A stretch of 64,000 nt of DNA from Ashinkailepas kermadecensis. Taxonomy: Eukaryota; Arthropoda; Thecostraca; Neolepadidae. The stretch is taken from positions 306,001 through 370,000 of the forward strand of contig JAOTOM010004671.1 of the NCBI GenBank assembly GCA_034440615.1. The letters run 5' to 3'. The notes beneath the pieces were generated by a model. It was not told where the DNA came from and searched no databases. It was given only the letters and a program-made list of their open reading frames with translations. Each line of letters starts with the position of its first letter. Position 1 is the first letter of the stretch. Positions 55,020 to 64,000 of this stretch are shown here, in pieces. The position numbers and the translations under genes were made by a program.

Positions 55020-57016
55020 TGATGGCGATATACGCATCGTGCAAAATGTATGCTCAAACAAAGCAAGTTCACAAAATATGCGAAGATAAAAAATTAAGAA
55101 AGTCCCTTGACAATCATACTACACGTGTTTTATCACCACGGGTGACCATCTTACTCCAGTCACAGACCAACGTGTTTTTTTTCCAAGAGCAATGCTGTAT
55201 AAGCAGACGTCATCGCTGTGCTAGGGGTAAAATTACGCTGATTGATTGACTATTTGGGTTTAAGGCCGCGCCGACTACATGGTCATTTGGCGCCCCGAAA
55301 TCAACATGAAAAACGCTTCAAATCACAGCAGCCCTTGCCAACATTTGATTGGACAAGTTTGTGCGGGAGTACGGAAAGGCCACAGGCACGATTTTGTAAC
55401 GAGGGCCAACACAATTTTGCTCAAGTCTAATGTGAAGCGAAAATAGCATCCGGGAAACGCTGTTGTTCGAGAACAAACATACTCGTCACAGGTGCACCAG
55501 GATTAGAACATCCATAACGCTCCTGAAAACATATGGAACCGACTTGACTTTTATCCTTATTCTTAAATAACACTGTATCCTATTTCACACCATACATCAC
55601 CCTGTTGCTTGAAACTCAGCGTAAGAAAACAATCAGCCGGAAAATTGTTTCAAAGGTAAGGCTACATACAATTCAAAGGACTACGAAAAAATTAAGAACC
55701 GCAGTTTTGAGTATGCTCTTAACATGGGATCCGTGATATCGAGTTAAACTTCTCCTCGCCCTAGGCAAATAACCCACAGAGCAGTTTTACTGACTAAACT
55801 TAACTGACATGTGACCTTGTCAAGCTCAAGCTGAAAAGTCATCTCATTTACCCAAAATTCCGCGTTGTCTTAGTCACTATACTCTCATACTTTAGGTGGC
55901 AAAGCACTTGCCACTTAAATTCCAAGATCGGGGCTCAGCCAATGTAACAGCTGACACACCAATGCTGCTACTACCCCCCCCCCCACACCCACACACGGGT
56001 CCATGATATGACTCGCACATTCATACTATTCATCTTTTTCTGTACGAAACGGACTTTCCAGACATGTAACAGAGATCACTGATATAACTGCACACTACTT
56101 CTTCTTCCAAAATTTGAGTCATACTTTGTTCTTCCATGCCAATGCCACTATCATACATAAAACCACAAGCTGGAACCTTTATCTGGTACGACGCAATGTC
56201 GTGGTGACGGGCAAGTTATTTTCCAGCCGTTTGGGTGAGAAAAAAGTTGTAATGTAGTGAGTGAATCATGTGCCTGTCTCTAATGTCCATAAAGATCAAG
56301 AGTATTTGAGCAAACACATTAAAGAAGCTCACCATTAAGTATATCAACTAGTTCCGAAGTACAAATATTTCTGATCTAATGATCCGTTCATTGATATTTA
56401 AACAATTAAGAACGTGGGTTTCTTTACACAACACGTGCAATGACTCTATTGCATGTCACAATAAGGGTACAATGGGATGAGAAGAGAAACAATGAGGAGA
56501 TGGGATCCGCGTGCTCGATACGCCAGTCACCAGACGAAGCCTGGGCCCTTCAAGGGGCGGGGGTAAACTAAGAACACCAAATTCGGAAATAGTATCGTCT
56601 ACTATATTTTGTTTGGAAAAGAACTGTGCCGGAATATTGACAAATCACCGTGACGTGGCTATTAAGGTTAATGGAAGACATTGCCTAATATTCAAGTGGA
56701 TTTATGCATGTTTCTCACCGATAATTAGATTGGCAATTGAGGGTAAATTATACCGCTGCCGAACAAACATCTATCAGCTAAATATCGACCGGAAGATATC
56801 AACACATGACATGTCGCCTGAGAAAATATAGAGTAGCAAAATATAGACTAGCAAGTTGAGCAGGACCCATTCATATTTTCGCCCAAACCGTCCGACTGGA
56901 TCCACGTGAGCGTGCACCAAAAGTGCTCTCAGAAGTCGTGACGGTATTTAGGTTGAACATGTTCTCAGAAGTCGGAACACTAGGTATCGATATTTACAGA
57001 ATCATCAACGGAGACG
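55020..57016. other. APMAP intron, no gene seen
   Basis: 55241-55296 is a LINE-type 3' tail (minus strand, AATC-type tail). C runs lie at 55975-55986. The 106-codon plus frame at 56511-56831 has no recognisable domain. Confidence 0.45.
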
Positions 57017-57230
57017 CTCTCCACTGACGGGTGACACCAGTGCGAAGGTGCTGGGCACTAAACAACGGTACCTCCCAATACCATGAGTGTGACCACAAAC
57101 AACGACACAGGACAATACAACCACTCTCCACTGACGGGTGACACCAGTACCAAGGTGCTAGGCACTAAACAACGGTACCTCCCAATACCATGAGTGTGAC
57201 CACAAACAACGACACAAGACAATACAGCCA
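57017..57230. repeat. 107-bp tandem duplication, 2 copies
   Basis: Two copies 107 bp apart share CTCTCCACTGACGGGTGACA, CTAAACAACGGTACCTCCCA and CCACAAACAACGACACA, with about five differences. Confidence 0.93.
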
Positions 57231-57938
57231 CTCTAAAATTGAGTGAAAAGTACCTGATCACGTAACATCAGTCACATCACGAGAGTCGCCGGTGAGGGAA
57301 CATCTGTAGTGACGTCGATAGGTGTCGCTAGGAGCCAAGAGCGAGAAAACGAACATCTGCAGATGGAGAACCATTGCAAAACTTTCATGCATATCCGACT
57401 GACGTCAACCTCCGTCAACCATACGTCCACCATTGCAGGAATTTAATGACATCCGATATCTAGTTTGCCACCTAGTTTGTTTGTTTGTTTTGTTTGTTTG
57501 TTTGTTCCGATATCTAGTTTGTTTGTTATCTAGTTTGAGTGTCTGGCTAAGCTGGGCAGTGGTGACGGGAGGGCAAACTGCCGCTATCAGCCAATACTTT
57601 CCGATTATCATACATAACATAATGTTCTCTTAAATCATCTCATACCTTTAGGCGAGTTTTTACATCAACGGTTTGCGACCGGATATTTCGTGGAGTCGAT
57701 ATCTGCTATCGAATTTTGGGGCGTCGAAATGTTACGGAGGCGACATCTGGCATGTCGATATTTCGTCGTGTATTCCGATTATATTTCCATTCAAGGTGGC
57801 TGGGACACGTTGACACGTGACATCCGCCTCGATCGGCCTTGTGACGATAAAATTAGCGTAACGTGTGGACGAGGATCACACGGGGCAGCAGTGGTGCCAA
57901 ACACACGCTACGGCTGGCACCGGCGCACGACGTCTCAC
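57231..57938. other. APMAP intron, no gene seen
   Basis: A TTTG-rich microsatellite lies at 57476-57535 with the phrase ATCTAGTTTG repeated. No coding region is seen. Confidence 0.5.
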
Positions 57939-58061
57939 CTGAGGACGCACATGCCCACGTAGTAGCCGCCCTGACCGCGCGAGCGGATGTTGTCGGGGAA
58001 GCCAGGGAAGTTGTCGGCGAACAGCTCACTGGTGCCGGCTCTGTCACCCTTCAGCCAGTAC
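57939..58061 (-). CDS. APMAP/hemomucin-like internal exon (FPGFPDNIR)
   Basis: The minus-strand acceptor is gcgccacag| and the donor is CCTCAG|gtgaga. It completes a split Arg codon, encodes 40 codons and ends in phase 2. It reads YWLKGDRAGTSELFADNFPG, FPDNIRSRGQGGYYVGMCVL, the strongest signature of the family ('xxGLPGFPDNIRxxxxGGYWVGM'). The PDNI turn and GG-Y-VGM strand form one propeller blade near the catalytic calcium site. Join to both neighbours is exact in phase and register. Confidence 0.95.
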
Positions 58062-58527
58062 CTGTGGCGCAAACACCGGAGCCGTCACGAGTTGTATTGG
58101 CATTTGACGTCGTGGGACCTTCCACTTCACAGTGGCTATTCCTGCCTTGAGTCAGAAAATAGACAGGTGAATCAGACACAAACACACACGGGCATACAAG
58201 TAAATGCGCTACAACGGCGGCACAGCGATGATGAGCCAGGCAACTCTCATCAGGTGATGCTTCAAGTAGCAGGCGCGTCGGTGGTATTGTGAAGCACCCG
58301 CGAGTCACATTGGTGAACTCATTTGGGAGTACATTGTATAGAAAAGGGCCGCGATGGGAGAAACGCCGTCTATCGGCTTCGGTTCTGGAGCGCGAGACAT
58401 TGTACAATCTGTCCTGTCGAGTACTCCGATCTCCGAGGTTGTGATGTTCCAGAAGGACTGGCACGAGTGACTCCGGTTCACGGCGACTGAGCACCTTGTG
58501 AGCGAGACATAATGCAAAACGTTCATC

Positions 58528-58636
58528 AGCTTCGGTACAGGCAACCACCCGAGGTATAAGTTTGTCAGCTTCGGTACAGGCAACCGCCCCAGGGATAAGT
58601 TCGTCAGCTTCGGTACAGGCAACTACCCCAGGGATT
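58528..58636. repeat. ~45-bp tandem repeat, ~2.5 copies in RT remnant
   Basis: GTCAGCTTCGGTACAGGCAA recurs three times (near 58527, 58566 and 58604) inside the decayed RT, with CCCAGGGATAAGTT between copies. Confidence 0.85.
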
Positions 58637-59204
58637 CACGCCGGTCAGAGACGTGGTCGAATTTGCGCCGGCCGAAAATCACTCCAGCTCCAAAGTTCCA
58701 AATTTGGTGAATCATGTCGAGGTTCTTTTTTGGATCTATTTCCGTGCACCGAAAGACAGTTTCGAACCGGCGAGAGGACAAGGGCAGTGACCAGTGCACC
58801 GAGGATGCCCGCAGGTGTCGCAAATGAGAGAGACCGACGAGGATGCCGGCACACCGACGACCCAGCAGGTTCAAATCGGTGTCCCAAGACAGCGGTCTGT
58901 CGAGAGCAATGCCAATAATTGTTTACCTCAGAACATGGCTCGAGGGTGATTACGCCAAAATGACACGAATCTTTGGGAAGTTGCGCAAATTTTGCCGAAT
59001 TACGAAAACCATGAGCTGAGTCTTATTAGCATCTTTGAGGGCAACTGCACTGAACCACTGACCGAGAGAAGCTAGTGTATTTTCAATACGCGAGATAACC
59101 GTGAGAATTTCCATATTTTTGCCGGCAGCCAGAACCTGCGTGTCATCGGCGTACTGGACGAGACAATGCCAGGTCGTTGGCAAATAAGGCGAGCGTACGA
59201 GGGC

Positions 59205-59365
59205 GGGGACGAGTGGTCTAGGGAAGATGCTCGTCTCGCAATCGAAAGATTGTGGGTTCGAATCTCACCTGTCGCTACTCTTCGCCCGCGACCAATCGGC
59301 GTGAGACATTGGCGACGCTATATGAATCAAGGTCGACGTGTCGTAAAACCAATAACCAACCAAGA
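59205..59365 (+). mobile_element. tRNA-derived SINE, second copy
   Basis: About 92 percent identical to 23354-23511, from GGGGACGAGTGGTCTAGG to the AATAACCAACCAA tail; B box GGTTCGAATC at 59255-59264. It lacks two Gs in the A box. A short possible duplication CGAGGGC (59198-59204 and 59371-59377) flanks it, less clear than in copy 1. It is inserted into the RT remnant just upstream of the YADD motif. Confidence 0.88.
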
Positions 59366-59938
59366 GAGCCCGAGGGCAGACCCATGGCACACGCCCATCC
59401 TGTTCAGGAGAGGACGCGATGTCCTCGTCTGGCCAGTGTGATCCCCCAGTGTCACACTCTGTGTGTACGTCCCTGCAGGTAGACAGCCAACCATGCTGTG
59501 TCGATCCCATACCGGCTCAGCTTACGAAGCAATACGCTGTGGTCTATGACGTCAAAGCACTTGCTGAGGTCAATCAGGCACAGCATGGCAGTCTCGCCTT
59601 TATCGGTGGCGGCAAGGATGCGATCTGCGACGGTGATCAGCGCAGTTTCGCACTGATCCCGTCCGGATGAAACGCGAATAATCATCAGAAATATCAGTAA
59701 GCTTAAGCGAGTCCACTCGCCGCCCCAAATGCCGTCTACGCTGCACTCAGGAGCGGGGACATGACAGCACAGCATGGCGCACTGTAAGAGACACCACAAG
59801 AGTAACAGATCGGCCTCGACTCCTTCACCAGCAAGAAACTACGAGCGGCGTATGCGTGTCATATTCCTAACCGAACAAGTACTACTTCCTCCCACCCAGA
59901 CTTTCTCACTGAGGACTCCCATAACGCTAGACGGTTTT

Positions 59939-60136
59939 TCAACCTTTTGAGCTTGTTATTGTCAATGGAGTCCCACGTTTGCTGCGAATTGAGTCGAAAA
60001 AATGCATTGATATATTGGTTGAGATTTGTAGCAGGGAGGGGAAGTACACGGGTAGGGGCCGATTAGCTGCCCTCCTCGCCGCGGCATCAGCCATGTCGTT
60101 GCCGGTAATGCCCACATGGCTAGGGACCCAACACAT
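59939..60136 (-). pseudogene. retrotransposon RNase H fragment
   Basis: The minus strand reads CWVPSHVGITGNDMADAAAR, the C-terminal RNase H signature (WxPSHxGIxGNExAD) of Jockey/R1-type LINEs. It lies 5' of the RT remnant on that strand, the wrong order for one element, so it is a separate insertion or rearranged piece. Confidence 0.8.
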
Positions 60137-60524
60137 ACCTAAGATGTCAAAAATATTAGATCATGACAATAAGATGACATTTATCAGGTTATGCGGCTCT
60201 TTGCTAACGCTGAATAAAGGTGATTTTATTAGCTGTGTTTCATCCCACATTGGCTATTGAGAGGCAAAACACACCGCTATTTTGAGTGCGAGTGAAGTGA
60301 ATTTTTATATTTCACGTAAATCCAATAATTGTCCTACATCCACTTACCAGCCCAAAATTTACTGGATAATCCGAACGAAATTATCATGTAAAGGATCACA
60401 AAACCAGTCACTTCCAGACATCTGCGAACTAATAACACATGCACATACCCGTAAACAATTCAAGGCAAGCACTAGCGTTCATATCCGACCTGACCTGACC
60501 TGTCCGGTAGTGACACGCACCCAC

Positions 60525-60659
60525 CTGTGTACTCGGAACATTCCCGTCTCCACGAACACAATGGCGCGCTCCCCGGCGTCCAGTGCGACGCCGTTGGCGA
60601 AGTTGATGTTTGCCACGAGCACCTCGGTGGTGTTTCTTCTGGGATCGTGGACCAGCAGC
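60525..60659 (-). CDS. APMAP/hemomucin-like internal exon (NFANGVALD)
   Basis: The minus-strand acceptor is gttctgacag| and the donor is ACACAG|gtgggt. The first base completes a codon from an upstream exon outside the window; 44 codons follow, ending in phase 2. It encodes LLVHDPRRNTTEVLVANINF, ANGVALDAGERAIVFVETGM and FRVHR, matching 'GRLLxYDPxTxxxxVLxxxLxFANGVxLSxxExFVLVAETxxxRIxRYW' of strictosidine-synthase-like proteins. It is the most 5' exon in the window; the membrane anchor and first blades are missing, so the gene is partial here. Confidence 0.93.
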
Positions 60660-63600
60660 CTGTCAGAACAGCACGTGATGGTGAATCAGCCAACCGCTGA
60701 AGGTACCTCAGGCAAGTGGCTAACCCAGTCGGAGTAATTACGCCCATACCTACGACGGAAGCTTAAGGCTGTAGGAAGTCGCAAAATGATCACTTTGGCT
60801 ACCGAAGTATATTTTGGACCAGTACGCTGAGTGACTTTTGTGAGATATAGTTCCAGGGTGCAAATATTTGAAGGAGAAAATGTCCAAATTAAGAATGTCA
60901 TATTTTGTAACTGTAGGTTATAAGGCAGGCTGACACATTGCTGAGGGACTTCTTTGCGGCATCATATAATGGAATGGACAATTTAGTTTAGGTAGTTCCT
61001 TCAGCGGAGAAATAATACCTTTAGAAGGACACATTGTGATATAGCACTACACAAGGCAGACTTTAATCTGGCAATGACCGGAGAGGGGAAAATAATACAT
61101 TTAGGAGAGCTACATGGTGCAGTAGCACTACATAAGGCATATTTTAATCTGAGTGTCTGGATAGGGGAAAATACTGCATCCCAGGTGCATTTTTCTGACA
61201 ACACAAACACGCGATATGATGTGAGCAAAGATGCGAAACTTCTAGTAGCTTGGTTTATATACATTTTACGCATTCTGACATTGACATAGATATATGACTA
61301 GACAGACAACTCGACTTTTCAAAAAGTTCCCGACGACGGCGCCGCATATGGACAAAGCGTCGGCGCTGGTAGGCGCTGCGCAGTGTGATGGATGTAAAGC
61401 AGTGATGCTGGGGCGTTCTAGGTGGTGAAAATGACTATCATTTTCAAATGATATCGTCATATATGAAGCAAAAACTTTTGCTTGATATATATGCATATAT
61501 CAAGCAAAAACCACATCATCTATTCCCCATTAAGCCTGTACTCCGACCTGCCGCGTCCCTGCCGTTCATCCCCTTGCAGAGACAGATACAGAGGGCACAG
61601 GCGACATGGCACATGGCTCATGGCAAGGCGGCGCCCATCTTACCAGGACAAGTGGTCCTACAGTGAGGCTCGAGTGCAACCTCTTCTATTTTTTTTTAAG
61701 CTAAAGGCGATATGAAAATGTGCCCCTTAGAATCATTGAGTGCACCACCTTGAATTTGCAGCCGAGGTCTCCCTTCCAAGACCCTCGAGTGCGCCCCTCT
61801 CGAAATTTTCAGCTGAAGGCACCCCTGGGGGCTCATCCAGTGGCTCCAAACATGCCCCTTCCATGAAAAATCCTAGACCCGTGCCTGCCCACTTGGCTAC
61901 ACCCTTGGAAGAAGTCCCAGGCTGATAGAAAGAACTAGAATACAAGAGGAAGTCCTGAGCGCACGGCCGTTGATTTCTGAAAATTATTCGGGCGGAGGAG
62001 GAGGAAATACATGAAGGCAATGGGCATGCCCAAATTGATTGGGAGCACACTCCATAGGGTCCCATGTTAAAGCTTGAAATTATTGGCGGGGGCAAAGCCA
62101 GCATTGATGGGGCACTTGCCCCCTCGAAAGTATATAAAGCAACACCCTTGCCTGAGCGTCAACCCGTGCACTGCAGGATGGTCGTGCGGATTCAGGGATG
62201 GTCGGCGGATTCAGGGACATGTCCCCATGGAATTTGGAACCCGCGCCCCTCCGGGAAGGCTTGAGTGATCCCCCTCATATTTTCAGCCAGAAGCACCCCT
62301 TCAGTGTGCTCAAGTGCACGCCCCCTCCCCGCTAAACAGATTTTCGGCCGAAGGCGCCCCTTCAGGTATTTTCGCAGGGTGCACATCGTAAAAAATGGCG
62401 CCCCCAGACAAATACTCCTCCTCCATAACAACTTCTGGATCCGCTCCTGATTAGGATATAGGATGCACACACAGTACACATATGTTGTCCACTACAAACA
62501 TTCCCAGCGTTACTTCGCTAGCGTATATCGGGCATCCGGGGTCTAAATTCCATAGGGTACACATGCCGAATACCGCACAAAGTTGGCAACACGATGACAC
62601 CGGTTAGCCCTCCAAAGCACAATTACAATATTTTACCAGGTGTTTCATCATTTCAACCTGCCCACCATGAACGCAGCATCATTTTGCACTACTTTTTACC
62701 AAATCTATCAACAACTTTTCATTTCAGAGCCAAAATGCATGGGAGCGGGCGGCGCGCCCGATCTTTTGCCCATATATCGCCGCCCTGCCGCCTCCAGCCG
62801 GGACCGGCCGGAATAGAGCGCGGAGCGTGCGGCGGGAGACGAGTCGGCTGTCCAGTTATTATAGAGGTTAATGCATTCTGGCCGAAGACAAATTTGAAGG
62901 TTACCATAAGTGACACGTGAATGACGTCAGAGAGGTGTCATGTTCGGCTACTTTGGACGAAATGCATGTACGAATAAAGCCTTCCATAAAACCGAAATAA
63001 CAACTATATTTGATTACACTTAACGCCAAGCGTACGAAAATTGATGGAGGATTAATTACACTACCTCAAAATTTCAACTTAGGGTTATAATTTGTTTCCA
63101 AGCTAGATTTAATATTAAAAAAAAAAAATCCGTTAAAAAACTTGCCAATTAACATCACAATTTCGCAAAAAAACGTACACATTGATCTGCCGAAGAACAC
63201 TAAGAATACACGTACCAAATTTCAAGTTAATATCATTAAAAATGACAGACTTTTCAAATACTTGACATGCATTTGAACAATCATATATACATGCGCATAA
63301 GACGACATATACCACTATACAGTGTTTTAATGGGTCTTATACACGCAATCCATACTTATGTCAATAGGGCTGTTTTCATTGCTAGGAACCACGAACAAAA
63401 TTATTTGATACCTTTGACCCTTGACCTCCCATTCATAAGTGCAGTCATTGCCTATCTTGGTATTATAGTATGTGCCAATGCGTTGTGTTCAGACAAGCCG
63501 GACCACCAATGCGTTGTGTTCAGACCACAAGCTGCAGGCGCAGCTTGTGGACGGACGGTGGTGGGGTTACAGTCAGAGGCGTCGCCAGTGGGGGTGGGCG

Positions 63601-63840
63601 GGAGCATGGCCGCTCTGGTAACTCACTGGATCCCTCCCTCTTGGAAAGCTTGGGATAGCTGATTTCCGAAACTTTTAACACCACGACCATGGTTTGTGCT
63701 GACCTCCTGGCCGGCTGCTGTGCCCCCTGGAGCCCAAGGTGCCCCCATGGCAAAACATCCTGGTTAAGCCTATGGATAGAGTGACGGAACTGGCTCTGAA
63801 GGTCATTAGCTCGACACGCTGGCCATCTGGAACATATGAA
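60660..63840. other. APMAP intron or upstream, transposon tails, no exon seen
   Basis: 61690-62110 and 62180-62460 are diverged transposon-like tails related to 42950-43230 (CAGGAGCGGATCC end on the minus strand near 62450). No exon encoding the preceding APMAP 'FTDSS' blade is recognisable on the minus strand. The rest is AT-rich single-copy-looking sequence with an A run at 63116-63128. Confidence 0.45.
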
Positions 63841-63841
63841 A

Positions 63842-64000
63842 CAACACTACTGCTCTGGTAGTTACCGGGACTCACCAGAGCAGTAGTGTTGGCACCGTGG
63901 ACTGCCGGCGGCGGCAGGTGTCGGGACTCACCAGGGCAGCAGTGTTGGCACCGTGGACTGCCGGCGGCGGCAGGTGCCGGGACTTACCAGCAGTGTTAAA
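63842..64000. repeat. 56-bp tandem repeat cut by window edge
   Basis: Units begin ACTCACCAGRGCAGYAGTGT and include TGGCACCGTGGACTGCCGGC; two full copies and part of a third reach the edge. On the APMAP strand each unit carries CTG|GTGAGT, a donor-like motif. A perfect 16-bp inverted repeat (AACACTACTGCTCTGG) lies at 63842-63890. Confidence 0.88.

Larger units (their letters stand above)
58246..59700 (-). pseudogene. non-LTR retrotransposon reverse transcriptase remnant
   Basis: On the minus strand, in broken frames, RT motifs appear in order. ALITVADRILAATDKGETAM and CLIDLSKCFDVIDHSVLL lie at about 59545-59670, and YADDTQVLA (active-site YADD) at about 59130-59153. A thumb region (LSLGxxSLGQWFSAVALKDAN-like, then VIFGRRKFDHVSD, 58630-58900) and the C-terminal RTEADRRRFSHRGPFLYNVL (58300-58400) follow. 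A Jockey/CR1-like LINE is likely. A SINE at 59205-59365 splits the palm domain, and other frameshifts are present. It lies in an APMAP intron in the same orientation as the gene. Confidence 0.85.

Noticed and set aside
56511..56831. 106-codon ORF
   Set aside because: No domain, no splice or promoter context; consistent with chance in an intron.
58246..59700. A viral polymerase
   Set aside because: Motif order, YADD box and C-terminal RGPFLYN tail are those of a non-LTR retrotransposon.
62719..62916. GC-rich block as a missing upstream APMAP exon
   Set aside because: The minus-strand translation does not contain the expected NDL/FTDSS propeller motifs.

Overview
This is a eukaryotic, almost certainly invertebrate and most likely arthropod, genome window. 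Exons are separated by introns of 1.8 to 16 kb packed with minisatellites and nested DNA transposons. The class is inferred from the two gene families, arthropod-type transposon remnants and scattered 'aggttaggtt' stretches. I cannot name the species; no bacterial-style genes are present.

Two host genes are supported. (1) On the + strand, a Cactus/IkappaB gene has four certain exons (5896-6461, 11367-11472, 22985-23234, 39143-39474). They join in perfect phase to give 418 codons: a DSGFES phosphodegron, six ankyrin repeats and an acidic LPES-type tail. A tiny in-phase last exon with stop and AATAAA is proposed at 51024-51056. (2) On the - strand, converging on it, are the last four exons of an APMAP/hemomucin-like (strictosidine-synthase-like beta-propeller) gene: 60659-60525, 58061-57939, 54194-54050, 52245-51982. 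Its 5' exons lie beyond the right edge.

The rest is mobile and repetitive DNA. Upstream of cactus is a 4.96 kb hAT-type element (316-5274, 8-bp target duplication GATGAATA), mostly a degenerate ~31-bp array. Cactus intron 1 (6462-11366) is nearly all minisatellites (26, 20/21, 58 and 76 bp units) around a short unique island with two kappaB/Dorsal-type sites. Intron 2 (11473-22984) holds a 53-bp minisatellite split by a 2.57 kb hAT element (8-bp duplication GTACTACT), itself hit by a MITE, then a 2.79 kb P/THAP-type element containing a hAT MITE. Intron 3 (23235-39142) begins with a tRNA-derived SINE with a 16-bp duplication, then more minisatellites and a decayed hAT transposase whose dimerisation motif has become a 57/58-bp tandem array. 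Downstream of exon 4 are 16-20, 42, 25, 52 and 24 bp arrays, a foldback MITE and a terminal-inverted-repeat element with a conserved arthropod repeat protein. The APMAP introns carry a non-LTR reverse transcriptase split by a second SINE, an RNase H fragment, a 97-bp satellite and an antisense ankyrin-like fragment.

Functionally, Cactus is the cytoplasmic inhibitor of Rel/Dorsal factors in Toll signalling, destroyed after phosphorylation of its degron; kappaB sites in its own intron would fit negative feedback. APMAP/hemomucin is a membrane-anchored lactonase/arylesterase-like surface protein. The two genes are convergent neighbours with no evident shared role. Most long ORFs in the window are artefacts of tandem repeats lacking stop codons.
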